DNA from: Sva-07 sp963728195
GTDB lineage: Bacteria; Actinomycetota; Acidimicrobiia; Acidimicrobiales; Ilumatobacteraceae
DNA length: 64,000 nt
NCBI GenBank assembly: GCA_963728195.1
Contig: CAVSIX010000011.1
Location: 248,001-312,000, forward strand
Direction of reading: 5' to 3'
Of the stretch, positions 28,764 to 36,690 are shown piece after piece. Under the pieces are notes generated by a model. That model saw only the letters and a program-made list of their open reading frames with translations. It searched no databases and was not told where the DNA came from. Position 1 is the first letter of the stretch, and each line of letters opens with the position of its first letter. The translations under genes and the position numbers were made by a program.

Positions 28764-29645
28764 TCACCAACTCGCACGCCGAGCACGCTCGCGCGCCCAG
28801 CCGTCGAGCGCCATGCCCGCGAACACGACGCCTGCACCGATCACGACGCCCGCACCGACCAGCAGCAGCATCGATGGCACCGCGTCGTTCCACACGGTCT
28901 GCAGCATCTCGCCGAACAGCGTGTTGGCCACCAGTTCGATGATCCAGCCGGCGACGAGCAGACCGACGAACCATGCGCCGCAGACGATCATCGTTGCAAC
29001 GGCCAACCGGCGCAGCCCTCGACCCGATCGGGGATGGGCGAGTACGGCGACGACGCCGAACACGACGAGCGCCAGCGCAGCGATGACCCGTGTCATCTCC
29101 GCGATGCGCCGCAGACCGAGGTGGGGGACGTCGCCGGGTACGACGGACGGCAGCCCTGCCTCGTCGGCCACCGCCTCGAGCTGCAACGAATCGAGATCGG
29201 TCGCATCGATGCCGACGGCCGCCGGGTCGAACCCGGCCGCCGTCGCAGCGTCGAGCACCGACCTGGTGATCGCCGCTCGAACCGCCACATTGCCGTCCGG
29301 TGGTGCCGATGGCGCCTCAGGGTCGACGATCTGGCGGTGGGCGGCGATCAGCGAGGCACTGACGACCCCGGTCACCTGAGGATCGGTGCTCGTCGCGGCC
29401 GCCAACTGGCCCGCGATGTCGGAGCCGGCGATCGGGGTGACGGCGCGGTCGACGGTCTGTGTGATCACGTCGGCGGTGAACCGCGAGGTGGCGATCTGAT
29501 CGGCGGCCCGTTCGGCGCGCGTCGCATCGAGGATCGACATCGAGGCGAGCTGCGAGCTGACCAACGCACCGAGGGCGACCGTGAAGATCGCGATGCAGAC
29601 CCCGGCGAACGCCGACTGCGCCCGGGAGCTGCGACCGTCGGCCAT
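28764..29645 (-). CDS. Integral membrane protein with a large extracytoplasmic loop
   Basis: This 293-residue protein starts MADGRSSRAQSAF (ATG 29645). One helix (about 14-32) is followed by about 125 soluble residues rich in Ala, Asp and Thr. Then come three to four hydrophobic helices (LALVVFGVVAVLAH, MIVCGAWFVGLLVAGWIIE, LLLVGAGVVIGAGVVFAGMAL). No named family is recognised. The gene starts six bases after the HAD gene stop and is probably in the same transcript. The C-terminus is positively charged (RERARRASW), consistent with a cytoplasmic end. Confidence 0.75.
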   Translation of the reverse strand: MADGRSSRAQSAFAGVCIAIFTVALGALVSSQLASMSILDATRAERAADQIATSRFTADVITQTVDRAVTPIAGSDIAGQLAAATSTDPQVTGVVSASLIAAHRQIVDPEAPSAPPDGNVAVRAAITRSVLDAATAAGFDPAAVGIDATDLDSLQLEAVADEAGLPSVVPGDVPHLGLRRIAEMTRVIAALALVVFGVVAVLAHPRSGRGLRRLAVATMIVCGAWFVGLLVAGWIIELVANTLFGEMLQTVWNDAVPSMLLLVGAGVVIGAGVVFAGMALDGWARERARRASW

Positions 29646-29650
29646 GGCAC

Positions 29651-30304
29651 TCAGAGCAGACGGTCGAGCAGTTCGGATGCGGCGGCGACGGGATCGGTGA
29701 CGTGCATCGTCTGGAGGCCGACGGCCTCGGCTCCGGCGATGTTCCACGGGAAGTCGTCGAGGAAGAGCGTCCGATCCATCGTCGTGCCGAGCTGCTCGAC
29801 GGTCAGCTCGAAGATGTCCGCATTGGGCTTGCGCATGTCGACCTCACACGAGTCGACGACGACGTCGACCAAATTGTCGGCGTCCCAGAGCCGGCGCCAC
29901 GCGCTCCACTCCTTGATGTTGTTCGTCAGGATCGCCGTTCGATACCCGGCGGCGCGTACCACCCGCGCCGCATCGATCATCTCCGGGATCTGCGACAGGC
30001 CCGACAGCAGGTCGTCGCCACGCGGGGGAGCGGGGAAGGCGTCGTATCCCGCTGCTCGCCACAGCGGTTCGATCCCCGCGACGTAGGCATCGAAGTCGAT
30101 CCGACCGCGTTCGAGCCGGTGCCACGGATGGTCGCCCTCCACGTCGAGCGGACCCATGATGATCTGGATGAACGAGGCGATGTCGATCTCGACATCGATG
30201 CCGCTGTTCTCGATCTGGCGACGCATCATGGCGCCCGGGCTGGTGCTGAGCACCCCGACGAAGTCGAAGATCACGGCGTCGACGTCCGGGTTCGGCCTCG
30301 TCAT
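29651..30304 (-). CDS. HAD-superfamily (HAD-IA-like) protein with an altered motif I
   Basis: This 217-residue protein has a HAD fold. Motif I is VIFDFVGVLSTS, with the nucleophile Asp but Val at the +2 Asp position; motif II is TAILTNN; the motif III Lys is in MRKPNADIFEL; motif IV is TLFLDDFPWN. The DxG/DxV variant is also seen in dehalogenase- and epoxide-hydrolase-associated HADs. Loss of the second Asp usually weakens phosphatase chemistry, so a non-phosphatase or reduced activity is possible. The cap region contains PLWRAAGYDAFP. It heads a minus-strand cluster of HAD, membrane protein and HNH genes. Confidence 0.85.
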   Translation of the reverse strand: MTRPNPDVDAVIFDFVGVLSTSPGAMMRRQIENSGIDVEIDIASFIQIIMGPLDVEGDHPWHRLERGRIDFDAYVAGIEPLWRAAGYDAFPAPPRGDDLLSGLSQIPEMIDAARVVRAAGYRTAILTNNIKEWSAWRRLWDADNLVDVVVDSCEVDMRKPNADIFELTVEQLGTTMDRTLFLDDFPWNIAGAEAVGLQTMHVTDPVAAASELLDRLL

Positions 30305-30465
30305 CGGACGGACGTTACCGGCGCAGGAGTGCCGGAATCTCGCAGCGCCAACGAGCCGAGCGCCCTGTGTGACCGCTGACCATTGCGCCGGGTCGTTCGC
30401 CGGTCGAAGATACCGCGACGGCAGCGGGGGCTGTCGAGCGACGACGGAGCGACGAGGGGGGCGAC

Positions 30466-31680
30466 ATGGCCGACACGATGTTGGAGTCGAGGTTCGACGA
30501 GGGGCTGCACGACGACTACCGCACGGCCCGAGGGGCGGGTCCGACGGGGATGGCGGTGGACACCGGCGCCGTCGTCGTGCTGCGATACGGCGACGTCGAA
30601 CGGCTGTCGCACGACCCGCGTCTGGCCGGGGTCGGACTGTCGGTGTTCGACTTCCTCGGCATCGGTGACGGTCCGCTGCGTCAGTGGTACTCCAGTTTGA
30701 TGTTCACCAACGAGGGCGATGACCACCACCGGCTGCGTCGTCTCGCAGCGAGGGTGTTCACGCCCCGTTCGGTCGAGCGGCACCGTGCGCTCGCAGCGTC
30801 GCTCGCCGCCGATCGGATGGCGACCATCGTCGGCGAGGGCGGCGGCGACCTCGTCGACGCGCTGGGCGACCTGCCGATCACCGTGATCTGCACCCTGATC
30901 GGCGTGCCCGACGACCAGATCGCCGACTTCGTGCAGTACGGCGACGACCTGAGCCCCGTCTTCGGGCTGATGTCGCCGGACCAGATCGCCGTGGCCGAAC
31001 GTGCGGTCGCCGACCTGACCGCCGACGTCGGGGCGATGATCGATTCTCGACTCGCCGTGCGTGGTGACGACCTGATCAGCGGGCTGCTCGACGCCGAGGA
31101 GGCCGGCGACCGCCTGACCCACGACGAGGTCGTCACGATGGTCGGCAACCTGATCGTCGGCGGCCACGACACGACCTCGGGCCAGGTGAGTTGCTCGCTG
31201 CTCACCCTGCTCCGCCATCCCGACGTGCTCGACGCGCTGCGTGCCGATGCATCGCTCGCAGGAGCGGTCGTCAACGAGACGATTCGGTACGAACCGAGCA
31301 TCACCGTGGTCCCGAGGACGGTCGTCGAGCCGATCGAGATCGGCGGTGTCGACCGAGCCGTGGGTTCGATGGTGTTCCTCACATCGGCCTCGGCGAGCCG
31401 GGACGAGGACGTCTGGGGTGATCCCGACGTGTTCCGCCCGAGCCGGTTCGCCGAGCCCGACGCACCGAAGTTGTTGTCGTTCGGTTCCGGCCCGCACTAC
31501 TGCCTCGGTGCCGCACTCGCCCGCATGACGATGGAGGAGGTGGTGCTCGCTGCGGCCCGGGCCGGACTCGGCGACACGATCGTGGCCGACGGACCGCTCG
31601 ACGCCGCCGGCATCGAGTGGCGTCAGATCCTGGGCCGCAGCCCCGCACGCCTGCCGGTGACCGTTACGCCTGGGGTCTGA
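30466..31680 (+). CDS. Cytochrome P450
   Basis: This 404-residue soluble P450 has the I-helix oxygen-activation motif VGGHDTTSG near residue 230, the ExxR helix (NETIRYEP), and the heme loop FGSGPHYCLGAALARM with Cys346 as the iron ligand. No membrane anchor is present, as usual for bacterial P450s. A GA-rich ribosome binding site (GAGGGGGG) precedes the ATG. No ferredoxin or reductase gene is adjacent, so electrons must come from elsewhere. The substrate is unknown. It converges on the amidase gene with a hairpin at the junction. Confidence 0.93.
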   Translation: MADTMLESRFDEGLHDDYRTARGAGPTGMAVDTGAVVVLRYGDVERLSHDPRLAGVGLSVFDFLGIGDGPLRQWYSSLMFTNEGDDHHRLRRLAARVFTPRSVERHRALAASLAADRMATIVGEGGGDLVDALGDLPITVICTLIGVPDDQIADFVQYGDDLSPVFGLMSPDQIAVAERAVADLTADVGAMIDSRLAVRGDDLISGLLDAEEAGDRLTHDEVVTMVGNLIVGGHDTTSGQVSCSLLTLLRHPDVLDALRADASLAGAVVNETIRYEPSITVVPRTVVEPIEIGGVDRAVGSMVFLTSASASRDEDVWGDPDVFRPSRFAEPDAPKLLSFGSGPHYCLGAALARMTMEEVVLAAARAGLGDTIVADGPLDAAGIEWRQILGRSPARLPVTVTPGV

Positions 31681-31690
31681 CCCCTGGCGT
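31666..31690. terminator. Bidirectional hairpin between P450 and amidase genes
   Basis: ACGCCTGGGGTC at 31666-31677 pairs with GACCCCTGGCGT at 31679-31690 with one mismatch, leaving a very tight loop. It sits at the P450 stop codon and 13 bp from the amidase stop, a typical place for a shared terminator. There is no T-run, as is common in high-GC genomes. Confidence 0.55.
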
Positions 31691-31702
31691 CACGCCTGGA
31701 CC

Positions 31703-33181
31703 TCAGGCGGGTGGGTGGCGGTCGGCCCAGGGGGCGGCGGCTTCGAGCTGGCTCGCGATGCGGATCAACACGTCCTCACGGCCGTAGGCAGCCACCAGTT
31801 GTACGCCGATCGGGAGGCCGGCGTCGTTCCAGTGCAGCGGCAGGCTGATCGCCGGCTGGCCCGACGCATTGAACTGCGGGGTGAACGCCACGAACTTGCC
31901 GGCGCGGGTCATCGGCGCAGCCGGGTTGGCCGGATCGATGCCGTCGCCCTGGTCGCCGTACAGGCCGCCGATCCGCAGCGGGGGAGCGGCCAACGTCGGC
32001 GTGAGCAGCAGGTCCCACCCGTCGGCCCACCATTGCTGGACGTGGCGGCGGTACTGGCCGACCGCAGCGAGCGCCATCGCGTACTGGGCGGCCGACAGCT
32101 TCTCGGCGAACTCGCCCTGGGCCCAGTTGACCGGCTCGACGTCGTCCTCGGTGAGCGGCCGCCCGACCGTCTGGCCGAGCGCATCGATGCCGACCGCCAT
32201 CAGCGCCGCCCACATGGCGCCGAAGCGCCGTGGGAACTCGGCGTCCTCCAGGATCGGTGGATGGCCGAGCGAGACATCGTGGCCGAGCTGCTCGAGCAGC
32301 GTGGCGGCCGATCGCACTGCGGCGACGCAGTCGGGGTGGAGGTCTCCGTCGATCGGGTGCCGGTCGAGCAGGCCGATGCGCAGACGTCCGGGATCGGCGC
32401 CGAGCTCGTCGACGTAGGCACGCTGCGGTGCGGGTGCGATCACGCTGTCGCCCACACCCGGACCGTGCACGGCGTCGAGCAGCCGGGCGGTGTCGCGCAC
32501 CGACCGGCTGACGCACAGCTGCGTCGACAGCCCCGATTCGTCGCGTTCGGGTCCCATCGACACCCGACCCTGTGAGGGCTTCAAGCCGACGAGCCCGCAA
32601 CACGACGCCGGGATGCGGATCGAGCCGCCGCCGTCGCTTGCGTGCGCGATCGGCACCATGCCCGCCGCGACCGCAGCTGCGGCACCTCCGCTCGATCCGC
32701 CCGGAGTGTGCTCGGTGTTCCAGGGGTTGCGGGTGGGGCCGTAGGCGACCGGCTCGGTCACCGGCAGGCTGCCGAACTCGGGGCTGTTCGTGCGACCGAG
32801 CGTGATCAGCCCGGCGTCCCGGAAGTGCACGACGAGATTCGAATCGTGCGTCGACAGCGGGATCGCGTCGCGAGCGGCCTGGTTGCCCGACGTGAGCGGC
32901 ATGCCCGCAACATGATTGCCCAGATCCTTGAGCAGGAACGGCACGCCGGCGAACGGCGCAGTGCGATGCTGCGACACGAGCGGCAGTTCGTCGAACGCCT
33001 CGGCCTGGTGGCGCGCTCGCTCGAACCACCGCATGATCACCGAGTTGATCTCGCCGTCCAGTCGTTCGACACGTTCGATCGCCGCATCGACGAGTTCGGT
33101 CGACGTCGCCTCGCGCGATGCGATCAGCTCGGCATGTGCGGTCGCGTCCAGCCAGCGGGTCTCGTCAGCGTTGTTCCCCAT
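31703..33181 (-). CDS. Amidase signature family hydrolase
   Basis: This 492-residue protein has the amidase signature. Lys in FLLKDLGNHVAG is the base, and the PGGSSGGAAAAVAAG loop supplies the cis-Ser. GSIRIPASCCGLVGLKPSQG holds the nucleophile Ser and the downstream Cys-containing strand. The C-terminal LPLHWNDAGLPIGVQLVAA is also typical. The substrate (an amide or carbamoyl ester) is not predicted, and GatA is unlikely because no gatC or gatB lies nearby. The start MGNNADETRW is the only reasonable ATG. It is convergent with the P450. Confidence 0.92.
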   Translation of the reverse strand: MGNNADETRWLDATAHAELIASREATSTELVDAAIERVERLDGEINSVIMRWFERARHQAEAFDELPLVSQHRTAPFAGVPFLLKDLGNHVAGMPLTSGNQAARDAIPLSTHDSNLVVHFRDAGLITLGRTNSPEFGSLPVTEPVAYGPTRNPWNTEHTPGGSSGGAAAAVAAGMVPIAHASDGGGSIRIPASCCGLVGLKPSQGRVSMGPERDESGLSTQLCVSRSVRDTARLLDAVHGPGVGDSVIAPAPQRAYVDELGADPGRLRIGLLDRHPIDGDLHPDCVAAVRSAATLLEQLGHDVSLGHPPILEDAEFPRRFGAMWAALMAVGIDALGQTVGRPLTEDDVEPVNWAQGEFAEKLSAAQYAMALAAVGQYRRHVQQWWADGWDLLLTPTLAAPPLRIGGLYGDQGDGIDPANPAAPMTRAGKFVAFTPQFNASGQPAISLPLHWNDAGLPIGVQLVAAYGREDVLIRIASQLEAAAPWADRHPPA

Positions 33182-33219
33182 ACCCAGGTGCTATCACGCC
33201 GGCGGGGGTCGAGACGGCT

Positions 33220-33522
33220 TCAGAACTGGTCGCGTTTGGCGATCTTGCGGAAGAGCCAGGAGCCGACGGCCACCACGATGATGGCGCCGATGATCGCACC
33301 GACGATCCCGCCCCAGTCGAACGTGTCCTCGTCGCCGATCCCGAACAGGCCCGTGAAGATCCAGTAGCCGACCAGTGCGCCGATCAGTCCGAGCACCGTG
33401 GAGATCACCCACGACTGCCATCCGCTGAACGAGCGGAACGCGTCGCCCGGAACGACCGCTCGCCCGATCACGCCGGCGACGAAGCCGAGTGCCAGTGCTG
33501 CCAACAAACTCCCGATGTCCAT
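33220..33522 (-). CDS. GlsB/YeaQ/YmgE-like small membrane protein
   Basis: This 100-residue protein has three hydrophobic helices with the family motifs LALGFVAGVIGRAVVPG, ISTVLGLIGALVGYWIF and GGIVGAIIGAIIVVAVG. It belongs to the transglycosylase-associated (PF04226) group of stress-induced small membrane proteins of unclear role. ATG 33522 follows the DUF1206 gene stop by four bases, so the two probably share a transcript. The longer upstream frame is shadow. Confidence 0.85.
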   Translation of the reverse strand: MDIGSLLAALALGFVAGVIGRAVVPGDAFRSFSGWQSWVISTVLGLIGALVGYWIFTGLFGIGDEDTFDWGGIVGAIIGAIIVVAVGSWLFRKIAKRDQF

Positions 33523-33526
33523 GGGT

Positions 33527-34360
33527 TCAGCTTGCCCGGCGCAGTGCCGCTTCGACGAGGCTGAATGCGGCGAACCCGAACATGCCGATCGCGACGACCC
33601 AGAGGAGGACATTGCCCCAGCCGGAGTCGCCGAGTTCGCTGATCGCACCGGACAGCCCGGTCGTGTCGCTCGAATCGTGCTGCCATCCGGCGATCACCAG
33701 GAAGCCACCGACGATCGTCGTGGTCACGCCCTTGGCGACGTACCCGGCGCGGCCTGCGGCTTCGATGCCGCTTTCGGCCTCGTCGGAGACCTTCGACTTG
33801 TCGATGCGCTGCATGAAGCCTGCCTTGTACGCATCGGTCCACAGCTGCGACAGCCCGTAGCCGACGATGCCGAGTCCGACGGCGATCACCAGGAACTGTC
33901 CCCCCGGCCAGTCGAGCACGGTGGCGGTCGCCTCCTGCTGCGACGAACTGCCGCTCGACGCCTGTCCCGAACTCGACTCCCAGTTGGCGGCCAGGACGGA
34001 CACCGCTGCGATCAGTACACCGGCGTAGACGACGGCCTTGATGGCGAATTCCGCTCGATCGGTGGCCTCGGAACCCTCGACCGGGTCACCGGCGGCGGCC
34101 TGCAGGCCCTTCCAGACGACGAGCGCGACCAGCCCGATGCACAGGGCGATCAGCAGTGCCTTGCCGTAGCCGCTGCCCGCGAAGCGCTCGAGAGCACCTT
34201 CGGTCGTGTCGGCTCCGCCTCCTCCGGTGACGACGTCGATGGCGAAGAGCCCGAAGACGAGATACAGGATCGCCCGGCCGACGAGCCCGATGCGGGCGAC
34301 GGTCGACCGTCCGTCCGCAGCCGTGCGTTCGGCGGAAGAAGTGTGCGTGGAAGTGGCCAT
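33527..34360 (-). CDS. DUF1206 membrane protein
   Basis: This 277-residue protein contains three DUF1206-type pairs of helices: VARIGLVGRAILYLVFGLF, AEFAIKAVVYAGVLIAAVS and AGRAGYVAKGVTTTIVGGF. Each has the GR-G-Y/V-A-K/R-G pattern at its start. A Ser/Gln-rich loop (SSGQASSGSSSQQ) separates the second and third units. DUF1206 proteins are common in actinobacteria and have no proven function. It lies four bases upstream of the GlsB-like gene, and the pair may be a stress-related membrane operon. Confidence 0.87.
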   Translation of the reverse strand: MATSTHTSSAERTAADGRSTVARIGLVGRAILYLVFGLFAIDVVTGGGGADTTEGALERFAGSGYGKALLIALCIGLVALVVWKGLQAAAGDPVEGSEATDRAEFAIKAVVYAGVLIAAVSVLAANWESSSGQASSGSSSQQEATATVLDWPGGQFLVIAVGLGIVGYGLSQLWTDAYKAGFMQRIDKSKVSDEAESGIEAAGRAGYVAKGVTTTIVGGFLVIAGWQHDSSDTTGLSGAISELGDSGWGNVLLWVVAIGMFGFAAFSLVEAALRRAS

Positions 34361-34523
34361 GGAAGCACGGTGCCCACACCCGGTGCGTCACAATCGTCGG
34401 AATTCTGTCCCAGCGGCCGACGGTTCACGGTCGGTGTCGCCGGTCGTTCGCCAACTGCTCATCGAGCGGCAACCCGGCGGACATCCCCGTGACACATTCG
34501 ACGCCTAGGTTTTTCAGGGCAAC

Positions 34524-34573
34524 GTCCGGTGGGTGCCGGCCGTGACCCCCCTCCACACGGCACCCACCCGGAC
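34524..34573 (-). terminator. Strong hairpin downstream of the DsbA-like gene
   Basis: GTCCGGTGGGTGCCG at 34524-34538 pairs with CGGCACCCACCCGGAC at 34558-34573, with a single bulge and a 19-base loop. It begins 26 bp past the DsbA-like stop (minus strand). The 34361-34598 gap holds little else; AGGTTTTTCAGGG near 34508 does not form a U-tract in the right orientation. Confidence 0.6.
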
Positions 34574-34598
34574 GGCAAGGTCCGTGTCGGTGTCGCCG

Positions 34599-35210
34599 TC
34601 AGGCGTCGATGCGAGCGAAGAACTGGGCGAGCATGTCCGCGTCGAACCTCGCCGTGAGGTGGCCGTCGACGTCGTGGCCGAGATCGAGCGCCGGGCAGAA
34701 GAAGTCGTCGGCACCGACGAAGAAGTGGGGCGAGCCCTTCACCCCGCGCTCCCGGCCGTGGTCGTAGTCGCCCTGTACCGCCGTGCCGGCCGTCGGCGAC
34801 GGCGCCGGCAGATGGTGAGCACCCGCGATCAGCGCGAGGGCATCGGGATCGCCGATGTCGACGCCGTGCTCGAACAGCGCCGAACGCAGTTCCAGGCTGA
34901 CGGCCAGTCCGGTGGCCGGGTCGCGTTCGTACGCCGCGGCGGCGAGGTTGAGTGCGGCGATCGTGCTGGTCGGCCAACGGTCGGCACGCAGACCGGAGAA
35001 GTCGTCGACGCCCAACTGCTCCGTCAATGCTGCGGCCTTCACCATGACGGCATCGACGTCGAGCGGTGCGCCGTTGACCCACTCGAGCGGCCACGCCCGC
35101 ACGACGACGTCGCACGGTTCGCTCATCTCCGCGACGTGACGGCAGACCTGCTTGAGACCGACGTGCGTGAACGGGCACGTGATGTCGGCGAACACTTCGA
35201 CGGTCGGCAT
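34599..35210 (-). CDS. DsbA-like thioredoxin-fold protein (FrnE/HCCA isomerase type)
   Basis: This 203-residue protein has the DsbA fold of the FrnE and 2-hydroxychromene-2-carboxylate isomerase group. The N-terminal active-site segment is FADITCPFTHVGL, with a CPFT instead of CxxC motif, so only the first Cys (residue 12) is present. The helical insert follows, and the cis-Pro region is GVKGSPHFFVG. No signal peptide is seen, so it is cytoplasmic. With one Cys it cannot form the usual internal disulfide and may use glutathione- or mycothiol-like adducts, or act as an isomerase (inference). Confidence 0.85.
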   Translation of the reverse strand: MPTVEVFADITCPFTHVGLKQVCRHVAEMSEPCDVVVRAWPLEWVNGAPLDVDAVMVKAAALTEQLGVDDFSGLRADRWPTSTIAALNLAAAAYERDPATGLAVSLELRSALFEHGVDIGDPDALALIAGAHHLPAPSPTAGTAVQGDYDHGRERGVKGSPHFFVGADDFFCPALDLGHDVDGHLTARFDADMLAQFFARIDA

Positions 35211-35275
35211 TCACTCAGTCTGACGTCTCGAACGCATCCGGATGTATTCGGTGCGGTGCCTGTCACACTGTGGCG

Positions 35276-36103
35276 ATGACCACGAGGCGGATCCACGACA
35301 TCGAGTTCGCTGAGCTCCTGCAGCTGGAACCGCACGGGCCGGACACGTACGTCGGCATCACCGCCCGGTATCCGTGGGGAGGCCGGCTGTTCGGCGGCCA
35401 GGTCGTCGCCCAGGCACTCCGGGCGGCCTCGTTGACCGTCTCTGCCGATCGGCCCGCCCATTCGTTGCACTCGTACTTCATCCGGCCGGGCACGACCGAC
35501 GAGCCGATCCGCTACGAGGTCGAGCGGCTCCGCGACGGTCGGTCGTTCTCGACGCGCCAGGTCGTGGCCCGACAATCGGGCGGGGCGATCCTCAATCTCT
35601 CGGTCTCGTTCCAGGTGGTCGAGGACGAGGCCGACGCCCAGTTGGCCACGCTGCCGGCGTCGGTCCCGGCGTACGACGACCCGCAGCTACCCGACCATTC
35701 CTGGGCCGGGCTCCTCGAGCGCAAGGCGACGTTCATGGACGACGGCACGTTGGGGTACTGGATCCGGCTCAATGCGGACATGGGCGACGATCCCGCCGAC
35801 CACCAGTGTGCGCTCGCCTTCATGTCCGACGCCGCACCGTCACGAGCCGCTCGCCTCCCGCATCCCGATGCGGCGGGCGATGTCGGCGATCGCAAGCTCT
35901 TCCAGGGCGCCAGCCTCGATCACTCGGTCTGGTTCCAGCGTCCGACCGATCCCTCGATGTGGCACTGGTTCGACACCCGGTCGCACGGCCTCAACGGCGG
36001 CCGCGGGCTGGTGACCGGCGATGTCGTCCGCTCCGACGGCCTGCATGTTGCGACCATTGCGCAGGAAGTGCTCGTGCGGAGAATCCGTGACGATGGGGCG
36101 TGA
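35276..36103 (+). CDS. tesB: Acyl-CoA thioesterase II (TesB-like)
   Basis: This 275-residue protein has a double hotdog fold. The first hotdog has GGRLFGGQVVAQALRAAS and HSLHSYFIRPG; the second has LDHSVWFQRPTDPSMWHW and GRGLVTGDVVRSDG, ending in the family-typical IAQEVLVRR. TesB enzymes hydrolyse medium- and long-chain acyl-CoA to free acid and CoA. ATG 35276 and GTG 35270 are both possible. A TGTCACAC-type motif resembling the palindromic element lies right at the start. It may affect the acyl-CoA pool for the WS/DGATs, but no operon link is seen. Confidence 0.92.
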   Translation: MTTRRIHDIEFAELLQLEPHGPDTYVGITARYPWGGRLFGGQVVAQALRAASLTVSADRPAHSLHSYFIRPGTTDEPIRYEVERLRDGRSFSTRQVVARQSGGAILNLSVSFQVVEDEADAQLATLPASVPAYDDPQLPDHSWAGLLERKATFMDDGTLGYWIRLNADMGDDPADHQCALAFMSDAAPSRAARLPHPDAAGDVGDRKLFQGASLDHSVWFQRPTDPSMWHWFDTRSHGLNGGRGLVTGDVVRSDGLHVATIAQEVLVRRIRDDGA

Positions 36104-36118
36104 CCCTGGCCAGGGTCA
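36101..36118. terminator. Perfect 18-bp palindrome containing both convergent stop codons
   Basis: TGACCCTGGCCAGGGTCA reads the same on both strands. Its first three bases are the TesB stop, and its last three (read on the minus strand) are the zinc-ribbon stop. It can serve as a bidirectional terminator. Confidence 0.6.
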
Positions 36119-36277
36119 GCTCTTGTTCCCGGGCTCGCCGGTGCGTGAGTCGAACTCGTTCTTGCCGCACGGGCAGGGCGGGATCTTGTCGCCGGCGGTG
36201 ACGTGCACGGTTTCACTGCACGAGGTGCAGTGGAAGTCGCCGGTCTTCTGGGCGGTTTCTCCGGTCTTCGCAGTCAT
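36116..36277 (-). CDS. Short zinc-ribbon protein
   Basis: This 53-residue protein has one zinc ribbon: FHCTSCSETVHVTAGDKIPPC followed by PCGKN, giving paired Cys knuckles. A strong AAAGGAG ribosome binding site precedes ATG 36277. Such small ribbons occur widely in actinobacteria, next to stress genes or chaperones, without assigned function. The next gene upstream on the same strand (the 92-residue protein) lies 29 bp away, so co-transcription is likely. Its stop is shared with a palindrome. Confidence 0.78.
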   Translation of the reverse strand: MTAKTGETAQKTGDFHCTSCSETVHVTAGDKIPPCPCGKNEFDSRTGEPGNKS

Positions 36278-36306
36278 GTGGTTCGTTGCTCCTTTCCTGG
36301 GCGGCG

Positions 36307-36585
36307 TCATTCCCTGATCAACTTGAAAAAGGTGCTGTCGTCGCCCGATGCCTTCTGCTGTTGGTAGAGGAACGAGAGGCCCCGATCGTCGAACGTGGCG
36401 AACCAGTCGTCCCAGCCGATGTGTTCCAGCTGGTCCTCGCCCGCTCCGCCGGGAAAGTCGATCCGCAGGACGCCGCCACCCTCGTCGTCGTCGGTTCCCC
36501 GAGCGATCGAGGGTGTGCCGTCGTGCTCCTCCACCCAGGAACGGATCTCGTCGTGATCTTTCGTGGTGGTGCTCTTCGATTCCAT
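36307..36585 (-). CDS. Small conserved acidic protein (unknown function)
   Basis: This 92-residue protein starts at ATG 36585 and includes DHDEIRSWVEEHDGTPSIA, GGGVLRIDFPG and a hydrophobic C-terminal FLYQQQ. I recall a family of similar short proteins, often mislabelled as alpha-glucan branching enzyme, with the pattern DHDxIxxWxExxGGxPAxVxGT; this is from memory and gives no function. The protein is soluble and acidic. It is probably transcribed with the zinc-ribbon gene and divergent from the SGNH hydrolase. Confidence 0.72.
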   Translation of the reverse strand: MESKSTTTKDHDEIRSWVEEHDGTPSIARGTDDDEGGGVLRIDFPGGAGEDQLEHIGWDDWFATFDDRGLSFLYQQQKASGDDSTFFKLIRE

Positions 36586-36690
36586 GCGCGTTCGGTACCC
36601 GCGACCCTGGTCTCGCATGCGTCGCCGGCGTCGATCGCCGCCGTTCGTGCCGCGGCGTGCAGCGAGAGCGGCTGGCGTAGCCTGTCCGGC

